This document shows positions 6,186 through 15,089 of a DNA stretch of 15,158 nucleotides, in pieces (position 1 is the stretch's first letter; every line of letters starts with the position of its first letter). A program made the position numbers and the translations under genes. The DNA is taken from assembly GCA_963648895.1 (NCBI GenBank), contig CAVJGK010000024.1:1-15158 (forward strand), given 5' to 3'. The stretch is from UBA3210 sp963648895. Its GTDB lineage: Bacteria; Bacillota_I; Bacilli_A; RFN20; CAG-449. Below the pieces are notes generated by a model. The model searched no databases. It worked only from the letters and a program-made list of their open reading frames with translations, and was not told where the DNA came from.

Positions 6186-7286
6186 ATGGCACACTTAAAA
6201 ATGACTAACCTAAATAAAATCTACGACAATGGTTTCCACGCTGTCCACGATTTTAATTTAGAAATCCAAGATAATGAATTCATTATCATGGTCGGACCTT
6301 CTGGATGCGGAAAGTCAACAACCTTACGTATGATCGCTGGACTTGAAACTATTTCTGGTGGTACATTTGAAATCAATGGCAAAGTCGTTAACTCTTTAAA
6401 ACCAAATGAACGTGGTATTTCAATGGTTTTCCAAAGTTACGCTCTTTATCCAACAATGACAGTCTATGATAACTTAGCTTTCGGATTAAGAATTGCTGGC
6501 TTCGATGAAGATGAAATTGAAGTTAGAGTTAAGGAAGTTTCTGAAATCTTAGGTATCCAAACTTATTTAGCAAGAAAACCAAAAGCATTATCTGGTGGAC
6601 AACAACAAAGAGTTGCTTTAGGTAGAGCTTTAATTAGACACGCAGACGTTTTCTTAATGGATGAACCTTTATCTAACCTTGATGCTATTCAAAGAGTTAA
6701 CATGCGTTCTGAAATTAGAAGAATTCATAAAAGAGTAGGTGCTACTACAATTTATGTTACTCATGACCAAATCGAAGCTATGACAATGGCTGATAGAATT
6801 GTTGTTATGAAAGATGGTTACATCCAACAAATTGGTACACCACATGATCTTTATTTCAAACCACAAAACCTTTTCGTTGCAGGATTCATTGGTGATCCTC
6901 AAATGAACTTCATCACAGGAACTGTAAGTGGAAATACATTTACTGCAGAAGATGGTACAAAATTCGATTTAAAGACTTACAATCCAAAAATCCTTGAAAA
7001 AGCTGCTTCATTAGAAAAAGTAGTTATGGGATTTAGACCAGAATGTTGTAACGTTGAACCTACAAAAGACACACCAAATATTATGGAAGAAAAAATGGTT
7101 GTCGAAGTTTCAGAAATGTTAGGTGACACAATGAACATTTATGGTTATATTGGAAACAATTCCGTAGTTGTAAGAACTACACCTTTCACAAAATATGAAG
7201 TCAACAAAGATTTCTATTTTGATGTAAGACACGAACACATTCTTTTCTTTGATAAAGAAACAGAAAATATTATTAACGAAGATTAA
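6186..7286 (+). CDS. Sugar ABC transporter ATP-binding protein, MsmK/MsmX/UgpC type
   Basis: A 366-residue ATPase of the carbohydrate-uptake class (MalK/UgpC/MsmK). All nucleotide-binding motifs are intact: Walker A GPSGCGKST (37-45), Q-loop Gln83 in VFQSYALYP, signature LSGGQQQR (135-142), Walker B VFLMDEP with Asp159 and Glu160, D-loop SNLD (163-166) and H-loop His193. Residues from about 240 form the C-terminal TOBE-type regulatory domain usual in this class. It powers import through membrane partners at the inner face of the membrane. No permease or binding-protein gene lies in the window, as is typical of shared ATPases (MsmX/MsmK) that serve several sugar importers. It heads the uxaB-uxaA operon, so oligogalacturonide or uronate import is a likely use. 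The start is supported by AAAGGAG eight bases upstream. Confidence 0.9.
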   Translation: MAHLKMTNLNKIYDNGFHAVHDFNLEIQDNEFIIMVGPSGCGKSTTLRMIAGLETISGGTFEINGKVVNSLKPNERGISMVFQSYALYPTMTVYDNLAFGLRIAGFDEDEIEVRVKEVSEILGIQTYLARKPKALSGGQQQRVALGRALIRHADVFLMDEPLSNLDAIQRVNMRSEIRRIHKRVGATTIYVTHDQIEAMTMADRIVVMKDGYIQQIGTPHDLYFKPQNLFVAGFIGDPQMNFITGTVSGNTFTAEDGTKFDLKTYNPKILEKAASLEKVVMGFRPECCNVEPTKDTPNIMEEKMVVEVSEMLGDTMNIYGYIGNNSVVVRTTPFTKYEVNKDFYFDVRHEHILFFDKETENIINED

Positions 7287-7309
7287 TTTTTAGGGGAGTA
7301 AAAAATAAA

Positions 7310-8752
7310 ATGGAAAATTTATCTAGTAAAGTAGTCGCTAAAAAGACTGCACCAATTAAAGTAATGCAATTCGGAGAAGGTAACTTCTTAAGAGCATTCG
7401 TCGATTGGATTATTCAAAAAATGAATGATTCAGGCGCATATAATGGACACGTTGTTGTTGTTCAACCACTTGAATTTGGTAGAGTTAAAGAATTAGAAGT
7501 CCAAGATGGTTTATATACTTTATATTTACAAGGTATCGACAACGGTAAAACTGTTAGAACACATGAAGTCATTGATGTATTAGATGATTTTATTAATCCT
7601 TATACTCAATATGAAAAATTACTTGACTATGCTTGCAATGAAACATTAGAAGTAGTTATTTCAAATACAACAGAAGCTGGTATTACATTAGATGAAACAG
7701 ATACTGATTTCACAAAAACACCAAGAACTTTCCCTGGTAAAGTAACAGCAATGTTAAAAGCAAGATATGATCACTATAAAGGCGCTGCAGACAAAGGTTT
7801 AAGCTTCATCTGCTGTGAATTAATTGATAACAATGGTGATGAATTAAGAAAATGTGTTCTTGCTTTAGCTAAAGTTAAAGGTTTTGATCAAGACTTCATT
7901 TCATGGGTTGAAAAATCATGCCATTTCACATCAACATTAGTTGATAGAATTGTTCCAGGTTATCCAAGAGATGAAATCGAAGAAATCACAAAAGAATTAG
8001 GCTATATTGATAACAACATTGTCAAAGGCGAAATCTTCCACTTATGGGTTTTAGCTAAAGAAGCTCATATCCAAGAAATCTTCCCATGTGACAAAGCTGG
8101 TTTAAATGTAATCTATGCTGATTCAATCAAACCATACAAACAAAGAAAAGTTAAAATCTTAAATGGTTGCCATACATGTATGGTTCCAGTTTCATATTTA
8201 TACGGTATTGATACAGTTAGAGAATCAATCGAAGATAAATATGTTGGTAAATTCGCAAACGAATTCGTATTTGATGAAGTAGTTCCAACAATTGAATTAC
8301 CACACGATCAAATGGTAAGTTTCGCAAATTCAGTATTTGAAAGATACTTAAACCCATTCGTAAGACACGAATTAATGTCTATTGCTTTAAACTCAATTTC
8401 TAAATATAGAGCAAGAGTTCTTCCAACTGTTAAAGATTATTTAAGAATCAATGGAAAACTTCCTTCACATGCAATGTTCTCACTTGCAGCATTAATTACA
8501 TTCTATGCTGGCAAACGTGGTGAAGAAACAATCGCATTAAAAGATGATCCAGAATACTTAGAATATTTCAAAGCATTATTCGCAAAAGGTTTATCAGCAG
8601 AAGAATTAGTTTCTGATGTATTAAGCCAAGTTTCTATGTGGGGCGAAGACTTAAACAAAGTCGCAGATATGACAAAAGTTGTTTCTTCCTACTACAAAGA
8701 AATTGCAGAATTAGGAATGAAGAAAGCATTAGTTAAATTCTTAGGAGAATAA
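7310..8752 (+). CDS. uxaB: Tagaturonate reductase (altronate oxidoreductase)
   Basis: A 480-residue member of the long-chain mannitol-dehydrogenase family, close in length to known UxaB. It reduces D-tagaturonate to D-altronate with NADH, the second step of the galacturonate isomerase pathway. The N-terminal dinucleotide-binding segment QFGEGNFLRAFVDW (about residues 20-33) is characteristic of UxaB. The catalytic region has Lys280/Lys282, then LNGCH (Asn285, His288), followed by the YRARVLPTVKDYL segment typical of the family. The ribosome binding site AGGGGAG (7292-7298) precedes the ATG by 11 bases. It lies 23 bases behind the ATPase and one base ahead of uxaA. The related fructuronate reductase (UxuB) is the main alternative; the adjacent uxaA and the QFGEGNFLRAF form favour UxaB. 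Confidence 0.9.
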   Translation: MENLSSKVVAKKTAPIKVMQFGEGNFLRAFVDWIIQKMNDSGAYNGHVVVVQPLEFGRVKELEVQDGLYTLYLQGIDNGKTVRTHEVIDVLDDFINPYTQYEKLLDYACNETLEVVISNTTEAGITLDETDTDFTKTPRTFPGKVTAMLKARYDHYKGAADKGLSFICCELIDNNGDELRKCVLALAKVKGFDQDFISWVEKSCHFTSTLVDRIVPGYPRDEIEEITKELGYIDNNIVKGEIFHLWVLAKEAHIQEIFPCDKAGLNVIYADSIKPYKQRKVKILNGCHTCMVPVSYLYGIDTVRESIEDKYVGKFANEFVFDEVVPTIELPHDQMVSFANSVFERYLNPFVRHELMSIALNSISKYRARVLPTVKDYLRINGKLPSHAMFSLAALITFYAGKRGEETIALKDDPEYLEYFKALFAKGLSAEELVSDVLSQVSMWGEDLNKVADMTKVVSSYYKEIAELGMKKALVKFLGE

Positions 8753-8753
8753 A

Positions 8754-10232
8754 ATGGCAAATTTTTTAAAGATTAATTCTACCGATAATGTCGCAGTTGC
8801 TTTAAAAGATTTGAAAAAAGGTGAAGTTGCAGGAGATGTCACATTATTAGATGACATCACTTGCGCTCACAAGTTTGCTTTAGTTGATATTAAAAAAGGT
8901 GAAAACCTTATTAAATATGGTTATCCTATTGGTCATGCAACTAGAGATATTAAAAAAGGTGAACACGTTCATTCACATAACATTGAAACAAATTTAAGTG
9001 GTGAACTTGAATATACTTATACACCTTCATTTTCTACTCCAGAAGCAAAAAAAGAAGACGTTAAGGTAAGACTATTTAAACGTAAATTCAATCGTTATGG
9101 TATTAGAAACTCTTTATTCATTGTTCCTTTAGTAGGTTGTGTTAACTCACAAGCTGAAGCAATTAAACAAGAAGTTTTAAGCCAAATCGATGAAGAAAAA
9201 ATTGATGGTGTTATTGTTTGTAAACACCCATATGGTTGTTCACAAATTGGTGATGATCATCAAAATACAGTTGCATTATTACATTCTATTTGTTTACACC
9301 CAAATGCAGGTGGCGTATTAGTTCTTGCTTTAGGATGTGAAAACAACCAATTACAAGCATTTAAAGAAACATTAAAAGATTATGACCCTGATAGAGTTGT
9401 ATTCTTAAGAAGCCAAGATGTCGAAGACGAAGTCGAAGTTGGTACAAAAATGTGCTTAGAATTATATGAAAAAATGATTAAAGACCAAAGAGTAGAAATG
9501 CCTTTAAGCGCAGTTACTATTGGTTTAAAATGCGGCGGATCTGATGGATTCTCTGGTATTACTGCTAACCCATTAGTTGGTATGATGTCTGACTACATGG
9601 TTGTTAACGGCGGATCTACAATTCTAAGTGAAGTTCCAGAAATGTTTGGTGCAGAACAAGTCTTAATGAAAAGAGCTAAAGACGAAGAAACATTCGAAAA
9701 GATTGTTCATTTAATCAATGGCTTTAAAGCATATTACACAGCTCATAACCAAGTATGTTATGAAAACCCATCTCCAGGAAATAAAGCTGGAGGTATCACA
9801 ACTTTAGAAGATAAATCTTTAGGTTGTGTTCAAAAATCAGGCTTAACAAAAGTACAAGATGTCTTATATGTTGGACAAGTCGTATCTCAAGTTGGCTTAA
9901 ATTTATTAAATGGTCCAGGTAACGATATGGTTGCTTGTACAAATATTGCTTCTGCTGGTGCACAATTAATTTTATTCACAACTGGTAGAGGTACACCATT
10001 TGGAACATTTGTTCCAACAGTTAAAATTGCAACAAATACTGCATTAGCTACTAAGAAATCTAATTGGATTGACTTCAATGCAGGACAAATTGTTGATGGT
10101 AAATCAAAAGATGAAGTCTTTGAACAATTTAAAAATTACTTAATCAGCGTCATTAATGGTGAAACAAAAACTAAGAATGAAATTAATGGATTCCAAGAAA
10201 TTGCAATTTTCAAAGATGGAGTAACTTTATAA
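8754..10232 (+). CDS. uxaA: Altronate dehydratase
   Basis: A 492-residue protein matching full-length UxaA, which dehydrates D-altronate to 2-keto-3-deoxygluconate, a metal-dependent reaction. Residues 1-85 form the SAF domain, with IKKGENLIKYGYPIGHAT and HVHSHN (71-76). The C-terminal catalytic domain includes the Cys-bearing segment VCKHPYGCSQIGDD and LKCGGSDGFSGITANP (Cys260, Asp264). Both parts are present, so this is the fused form rather than the split garD/uxaA halves. The ATG comes one base after the uxaB stop, and AGGAG (8743-8747) lies inside the end of uxaB, so translation is coupled. Its product is the substrate of the KdgK kinase encoded at 1811. Galactarate dehydratase is a homologous alternative but is less likely next to uxaB. 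Confidence 0.92.
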   Translation: MANFLKINSTDNVAVALKDLKKGEVAGDVTLLDDITCAHKFALVDIKKGENLIKYGYPIGHATRDIKKGEHVHSHNIETNLSGELEYTYTPSFSTPEAKKEDVKVRLFKRKFNRYGIRNSLFIVPLVGCVNSQAEAIKQEVLSQIDEEKIDGVIVCKHPYGCSQIGDDHQNTVALLHSICLHPNAGGVLVLALGCENNQLQAFKETLKDYDPDRVVFLRSQDVEDEVEVGTKMCLELYEKMIKDQRVEMPLSAVTIGLKCGGSDGFSGITANPLVGMMSDYMVVNGGSTILSEVPEMFGAEQVLMKRAKDEETFEKIVHLINGFKAYYTAHNQVCYENPSPGNKAGGITTLEDKSLGCVQKSGLTKVQDVLYVGQVVSQVGLNLLNGPGNDMVACTNIASAGAQLILFTTGRGTPFGTFVPTVKIATNTALATKKSNWIDFNAGQIVDGKSKDEVFEQFKNYLISVINGETKTKNEINGFQEIAIFKDGVTL

Positions 10233-10233
10233 T

Positions 10234-11067
10234 ATGAAAATTGGTATTCGTCTTCATGATGTTGGAAAAGGCTTAGTACCTGATGTCTTAGATAGATGTA
10301 AAAATCTTGGCTTTGACAATGTACAACTAGTCTTTAAAAAAGCATTTGTTGATGAGAATAATAATCCTATTATCTTCAATGAAGAAACTTTAAAACCAGT
10401 ACATGAAGAATTAGTTAAACGCAACATCAACGTTGCAATGCTTGGAGCGTATTTCAATCCAGTTCATTCTAATAAAGAATTAGTAAAGAAAAATAAAGAT
10501 TACTTTATTGATCATTTACGTTTAGCAAGTCAAATCGACGCTAAATACGTTGGAACTGAAACAGGCTCATATAACGATGATAAATGGACTTATAACCCTA
10601 AGAATCAAACCGAAGAAGGTTATTTAGATACCATGTCAATCTTCCATGAATTGAAAGATAATGCAGAAAAATATCAAACAACTATTTTGATGGAACCTGC
10701 GTGGGGACATGTAATTTATTCTGTTGATCAACTTAAAAGAGCAGTTGACGAATTAAATTCTAATTATGTAAAAGTAACTATCGATATTTATAATTTACTT
10801 TATATCGGTAATTATCAAGATTATAAAGAAATATTCATCCATGCACTTGAAACATTTAAAGAAGATATCAAAATCTTCCATTTAAAAGATTTCTATGTTC
10901 AAGATGATAAATTAGTTCAATGTGGACTTGGTAAAGGAATAATTGATTTTGAATTTATTATTTCTAATATTAAAAAATATGCACCTAATGCAACTTTGAT
11001 TTTCGAAGGTGTAACAGGTGAAGATATTGTTCCAAGTTTAGAACTTATTAAAAATTTAAATAAATAA
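10234..11067 (+). CDS. Xylose-isomerase-like TIM-barrel sugar isomerase/epimerase
   Basis: A 277-residue protein of the sugar phosphate isomerase/epimerase (xylose-isomerase-like, AP-endonuclease-2) superfamily. Predicted metal or catalytic residues sit at the ends of barrel strands: Glu109 (GTETGSY), Glu154 (ILMEPAWGH), Asp184 (VTIDIYN), His216 (FHLKDF) and Glu258 (IFEGVTG). Enzymes of this fold interconvert keto sugars, sugar acids or inososes by proton transfer with a divalent metal. The ATG comes one base after the uxaA stop, so it belongs to the same operon and is probably coupled. A uronate isomerase (UxaC) is missing from the window, so this protein could act on tagaturonate, fructuronate or another acid feeding UxaB/UxaA. 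That is inference. It is the last gene before the operon terminator. Confidence 0.8.
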   Translation: MKIGIRLHDVGKGLVPDVLDRCKNLGFDNVQLVFKKAFVDENNNPIIFNEETLKPVHEELVKRNINVAMLGAYFNPVHSNKELVKKNKDYFIDHLRLASQIDAKYVGTETGSYNDDKWTYNPKNQTEEGYLDTMSIFHELKDNAEKYQTTILMEPAWGHVIYSVDQLKRAVDELNSNYVKVTIDIYNLLYIGNYQDYKEIFIHALETFKEDIKIFHLKDFYVQDDKLVQCGLGKGIIDFEFIISNIKKYAPNATLIFEGVTGEDIVPSLELIKNLNK

Positions 11068-11070
11068 TGG

Positions 11071-11107
11071 AAACTGTTGAATCATCTATTTGACGGTTCA
11101 ACAGTTT
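11071..11107 (+). terminator. Intrinsic terminator of the uxaB-uxaA operon
   Basis: AAACTGTTGAA (11071-11081) pairs perfectly with TTCAACAGTTT (11097-11107) around a 15-base loop, followed by a T-rich tail. It begins four bases after the TIM-barrel gene's stop. Confidence 0.8.
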
Positions 11108-11186
11108 TTCTTTAATTACTACATTATCGTTTATTTAAAAGTTTTTTAAGAAACTTAAAAATAAAGTAAAGTTTTACCTATATCGA

Positions 11187-11230
11187 GTTTTATCGCTAAA
11201 AATGGCTTATTTTATTTAAAGTGATAAAAC
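11187..11230. promoter_or_regulatory. Long inverted repeat upstream of the PFOR gene
   Basis: GTTTTATCGC (11187-11196) and GTGATAAAAC (11221-11230) are inverted repeats matching at 9 of 10 positions, with a G-T pair at the tenth, separated by 24 bases. It lies about 100 bases before the PFOR start codon and upstream of the candidate -10, a position that suits a two-site operator. The rest of the 264-base spacer is AT-rich; it also has a weak 6-base hairpin at 11139-11156 and no gene. Confidence 0.35.
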
Positions 11231-11247
11231 GCCTCATATTTAGGATA

Positions 11248-11276
11248 TTTATCTTTAAAGATAATTGTAGTAAAAT
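11248..11276 (+). promoter_or_regulatory. Weak candidate promoter for PFOR
   Basis: TAAAAT (11271-11276) lies 17 bases behind TTTATC (11248-11253), a poor -35. It is the best-spaced pair in the spacer, but AT-richness makes chance matches likely. Confidence 0.25.
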
Positions 11277-11331
11277 AATAATGATGTATTAGATTAATGA
11301 AAAATTAATTTTATATCAAAGAGAGGTATTT

Positions 11332-14300
11332 ATGGCAGATATTAAAAAGAGTTTTTTATCAGTAGATGGTAATACTGCGACAGCTTTAGCGAGCTATAAC
11401 TTCACTGAAGTTGCAAGTATCTATCCAATTACTCCATCATCAACAATGGCAGAACTTGTTGAACAATATGCTTCCGAAGGTAAATTAAATGCTTTCGGCT
11501 CAACTGTTAAAGTAGTTGAAATGCAATCTGAAGCTGGTGCTTCTGGTACAGTACATGGTGCATTACAAGGAGGAGCTTTAGCTTCAACTTATACAGCATC
11601 ACAAGGCTTATTATTAATGATTCCAAACATTTATAAATGGGTTGGTGAATGCTTACCAGCAGTTTTACATGTTTCTGCAAGAAGCTTAGCTACTAGATCA
11701 CTTTCTATCTTTGGTGACCACCAAGATATTTATGCAGTTAGACAAACTGGCGCAACAATGATTTGTGCTCATTCAGTTCAAGAATGTGCTGATTTAGCAA
11801 ACGTTGCTCACTTAGTTGCAATCGAATCAAGAGTACCAGTTGTTCATTTCTTCGATGGATTTAGAACTTCACACGAAATTCAAAATGTTGAATTTGTTGA
11901 TGCAGAACACTGGAATAAATTAATCAATTGGGAAGCACTTGAAGAATTCAAGAAAGGTGCATTAAACCCACATACTCACCCAGTTACAAGAGGTGGTGCA
12001 GAAAATGATGATATTTACTTCCAAACTAGAGAAGCTCAAAATGTCCATTTCAATAAAGTAGTTGACATTGCTTGCAAATATTTTGCTGAAGCAACAAAAC
12101 TCACAGGTAGAGAATATGCTCCATTCACATATTATGGTGCAAAAGACGCAGACAGAGTCATCATTGCAATGGGTTCTGTTACAGAATGCGCAAAAGAAGT
12201 TGTTGATACATTAAACGCAAACGGAGAAAAAGTTGGTTTAGTCAAAGTTCACTTATATAGACCATTCTCTGCAAAACATTTAGTTGATGTTATCCCTTCA
12301 ACTGTCAAGAAAGTTGCAGTATTAGATAGAACTAAAGAAATGGGTGCTTCAGGCGAACCATTATACTTAGATGTTGTTGCTTCATTTGAACAAATGGGTA
12401 GACATTTTGATTTAGTTTTAGGTGGTAGATATGGTCTTTCAAGTAAAGATACTCAACCAAAACATGTCAAAGCAGTTTATGATTTCTTAAATGCAGAAAA
12501 AACATGGAATGGCTTCACAATCGGTATTGTTGATGATTTAACACATTTATCATTACCAGTTGATGAAAAATTCCACACACATAATTCATATACATCATGC
12601 TTATTCTATGGTTTAGGTAGTGATGGTACAGTTTCTGCAAATAAATCATCTATTAAGATTATTGGTGATGCAACTCATCAATACGCTCAAGCATATTTCG
12701 CTTATGACTCAAGAAAAGCTGGCGGTGTTACTAGATCTCACTTAAGATTTGGTAAAGAACCAATCAGATCTACATATTATGTTGAACATGCTGACTTCTT
12801 ATCATGTTCATTAGATTCATACATTTATAAATTTGATATGATTAAGTGCTTAAAAGAAGGTGGTACTTTCTTATTAAATACTACTTTAGATAAAGAAACA
12901 TTAATCAAATCAATGCCAAATAGAATGAAACATCAACTCGCTGAAAAGAAAGCAAAATTCTATATCATCGATGCTGTTTCACTCGCAAGTAAAATCGGCT
13001 TAGGTAGAAGAACAAATACAATTTTACAATCTGCATTCTTCTATTTAAATCAACAAATCATGCCATATGCTGAAGCACAAGATTGGATGAAGAAGTTCGC
13101 TAAAAAATCATACGCTAAAAAAGGTGATGATATCGTTAAGATGAACTGGGATGCAATCGATGCTGGTGCAGAAGGACTAGAAGAAGTTGCAGTCGATCCA
13201 AAATGGATTGAATTACCATATAACAAAGTATATCAACAATCTGGTGATGACTACATGGACAACTATGTCAATGTAATTGGTCAACTTGATGGTTATGATC
13301 TACCAACAAGCAAATTCACAGAATATGAATTATTAACAGGTACAATGAGAAATGACGTTACATTCAATGAAAAACGTTCAATCGCTGATAGAGTACCAGT
13401 TTGGAATAAAGATGCATGTATCCAATGTGGACAATGTGCATTCGTCTGTCCACATGCAACAATTAGACCTTTCTTACTTGATGAAAAAGAAGTAGAAGGT
13501 TTACCAGAAATCGCTAAAGGTGATTTAATCGATGCAATGGGACCAACAGTAAAAGGATTAAAATATCGTATCCAAGTTTCACCAAAGAACTGCGTTGGCT
13601 GTTCAATTTGTGTTAACGAATGTCCAGGCAAACGTGTTAAAGATGAAGCAACTGGCGAATTTGTCCAAGTTAAAGCATTAAAGATGGTCGATGCAAAATC
13701 TCAATACGCTCAAGAAGATGCTGCAGATTATTTATACAAACACGTTGAATATAAAGCAGATAAGTTCCCTGTAACAACTGTTAAAGGCGCTTCATTATTA
13801 TATCCATATATGGAAGTATCTGGCGCTTGTGCAGGATGTGGAGAAACTCCATATTATAGATTAGCTTCTCAATTATTTGGTAAAGATATGTTAATCGCAA
13901 ATGCAACAGGTTGTTCTTCAATTTATTCAGGTTCAACTCCATTAACTCCTTTCTGTACAGATAAGAACGGAGAAGGTATTGCTTGGGGTAACTCATTATT
14001 CGAAGATAATGCTGAATATGGCTTTGGTATGAGAGTTGCAACAGACTACAAACTTGCAGAAATCATCCGCTTAATGAATAAAGCTATTGAAGAAGGTGTT
14101 GTCTCTGCTGACGAAAAAGCAGTATTTGAAGATTACATTGAACATATCAAAGATAAAGAACATGTAAGAACAATTCTTCCTCAATTAAAAGAAATTATTG
14201 CAAAACACGATTTAACTGAATTAAAACGTCTTGAAAGAGACTTATTAGATAAATCAGTATGGATCGTCGGTGGTGATGGTTGGTCATACGATATTGGTTA

Positions 14301-14892
14301 CGGCGGACTTGATCACGTTTTAGCAAATGAAGAAGATGTTAACGTCTTAGTTCTTGATACAGAAGTTTATTCAAATACAGGTGGTCAATCATCTAAATCT
14401 TCTCAAACAGGTTCTATCGCTAAATTCACAGCTTCAGGTAAAAAGACCGCTAAGAAGTTCTTAGCATTAATGATGATGACATATGGTAATGTCTACGTTG
14501 CTCAAATTGCTATGGGCGCAAATAAGATGCAAGCAATTAAGGCAATGAAAGAAGCAGAATCATACGATGGTCCTTCAATCATTATCGCTTATGCTCCTTG
14601 TGCTAACCATGGTATTAAAGGTGGTTTAGGAAATGCACAAATGACAGAAAAGAAAGCTGTCGAATGTGGTTACTTCCCAATCTTTAGATATGATCCACGT
14701 AAAGGCGATGACGCATTACAAATCGACTGCGCTGAACCAGATTTCAGCAAATTCAGAGATTTCGTTATGTGTGAAACAAGATATTCACAACTTCCAAAGG
14801 TCAATCCAGAACATTGTGAAGAATTATTAACAAAATCAGAAAAATGCGCTAAAGACAGATGGAACAAATTACAAATGTTCTTAAAGAAATAA
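11332..14892 (+). CDS. nifJ: Pyruvate:ferredoxin (flavodoxin) oxidoreductase, single-chain homodimeric type
   Basis: A complete 1186-residue single-chain PFOR, which oxidises pyruvate with CoA to acetyl-CoA, CO2 and reduced ferredoxin in the cytoplasm. Domains in order: an N-terminal pyruvate-binding domain with YPITPSS (31-37) and VVEMQSEAGA (61-70); the transketolase-C-like and CoA-binding region; a two-cluster ferredoxin domain with Cys696/699/702/706 and Cys754/757/760/764; and a C-terminal thiamine-diphosphate domain with GDGWSYDIGYGG (981-992) and SNTGGQSSKSSQTGS. The third [4Fe-4S] cluster is ligated by Cys833, Cys836, Cys861 and Cys1090, with spacing close to that of the crystallised Desulfovibrio enzyme. 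All cluster ligands are intact. The start has GAGAGG six bases upstream. The gene stands alone between two terminators. It would use pyruvate released by the uronate pathway and by glycolysis. Confidence 0.96.
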   Translation: MADIKKSFLSVDGNTATALASYNFTEVASIYPITPSSTMAELVEQYASEGKLNAFGSTVKVVEMQSEAGASGTVHGALQGGALASTYTASQGLLLMIPNIYKWVGECLPAVLHVSARSLATRSLSIFGDHQDIYAVRQTGATMICAHSVQECADLANVAHLVAIESRVPVVHFFDGFRTSHEIQNVEFVDAEHWNKLINWEALEEFKKGALNPHTHPVTRGGAENDDIYFQTREAQNVHFNKVVDIACKYFAEATKLTGREYAPFTYYGAKDADRVIIAMGSVTECAKEVVDTLNANGEKVGLVKVHLYRPFSAKHLVDVIPSTVKKVAVLDRTKEMGASGEPLYLDVVASFEQMGRHFDLVLGGRYGLSSKDTQPKHVKAVYDFLNAEKTWNGFTIGIVDDLTHLSLPVDEKFHTHNSYTSCLFYGLGSDGTVSANKSSIKIIGDATHQYAQAYFAYDSRKAGGVTRSHLRFGKEPIRSTYYVEHADFLSCSLDSYIYKFDMIKCLKEGGTFLLNTTLDKETLIKSMPNRMKHQLAEKKAKFYIIDAVSLASKIGLGRRTNTILQSAFFYLNQQIMPYAEAQDWMKKFAKKSYAKKGDDIVKMNWDAIDAGAEGLEEVAVDPKWIELPYNKVYQQSGDDYMDNYVNVIGQLDGYDLPTSKFTEYELLTGTMRNDVTFNEKRSIADRVPVWNKDACIQCGQCAFVCPHATIRPFLLDEKEVEGLPEIAKGDLIDAMGPTVKGLKYRIQVSPKNCVGCSICVNECPGKRVKDEATGEFVQVKALKMVDAKSQYAQEDAADYLYKHVEYKADKFPVTTVKGASLLYPYMEVSGACAGCGETPYYRLASQLFGKDMLIANATGCSSIYSGSTPLTPFCTDKNGEGIAWGNSLFEDNAEYGFGMRVATDYKLAEIIRLMNKAIEEGVVSADEKAVFEDYIEHIKDKEHVRTILPQLKEIIAKHDLTELKRLERDLLDKSVWIVGGDGWSYDIGYGGLDHVLANEEDVNVLVLDTEVYSNTGGQSSKSSQTGSIAKFTASGKKTAKKFLALMMMTYGNVYVAQIAMGANKMQAIKAMKEAESYDGPSIIIAYAPCANHGIKGGLGNAQMTEKKAVECGYFPIFRYDPRKGDDALQIDCAEPDFSKFRDFVMCETRYSQLPKVNPEHCEELLTKSEKCAKDRWNKLQMFLKK

Positions 14893-14912
14893 GCATTTAA
14901 ATTTATAACTTG

Positions 14913-14944
14913 CCCAGGTATCTATCATGGATACCTGGGTTTTT
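14913..14944 (+). terminator. Intrinsic terminator of the PFOR gene
   Basis: CCCAGGTATC (14913-14922) pairs perfectly with GATACCTGGG (14930-14939) around a 7-base loop and is followed by TTTTT. The stem is unusually GC-rich for this sequence. It starts 20 bases after the PFOR stop. Confidence 0.93.
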
Positions 14945-14969
14945 ATTTAGATTTATTTATTATTGAAAT

Positions 14970-14991
14970 AAAAAAGCCGTCTTGCGACGGC
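14970..14991 (-). terminator. Intrinsic terminator on the minus strand
   Basis: GCCGTC (14976-14981) pairs with GACGGC (14986-14991) around TTGC, and an A-run (14970-14975) on its left reads as TTTTTT on the minus strand. It stops transcription arriving from the right, so a minus-strand transcript must enter or begin to the right of 14991. Confidence 0.8.
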
Positions 14992-15089
14992 ATACGAATG
15001 TAGTTACTTAAGGGATTGTTAAGACTCAGAAAGCATGCATAAAGGTTATTTTGAGATATATTGAGCCTTAAAAGTGAATCTACATTCGC
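14970..15089 (-). ncRNA. Candidate small structured RNA of about 120 nt, unassigned
   Basis: Read on the minus strand, a TATAAT box (15102 down to 15097) is followed after about 7 bases by CGAATGTAG (15088-15080), which pairs perfectly with CTACATTCG (15003-14995) just before the terminator hairpin. Inside, ACTT-TT-AAGG (15075-15066) can pair with CCTTAAGT (15013-15006), leaving a two-base bulge, and CTCA (15065-15062) can pair with TGAG (15028-15025). The result is an extended, interrupted rod that closes exactly where transcription should begin and end. A weak -35 (TTAACG, 15123-15118) has only a 15-base spacer. No open frame crosses the region: all three minus-strand frames entering from the right edge meet a stop by 15113. 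The layout recalls 6S RNA but is too short for it. It could instead be a structured 3' untranslated region of a gene beyond the window. Confidence 0.4.

Noticed and set aside
14970..15089. 6S RNA, SRP RNA or tmRNA as the identity of the structured RNA
   Set aside because: At about 120 nt it is short for 6S RNA; it lacks the SRP GGNA-loop region and the tRNA-like ends of tmRNA. It is therefore left unassigned.
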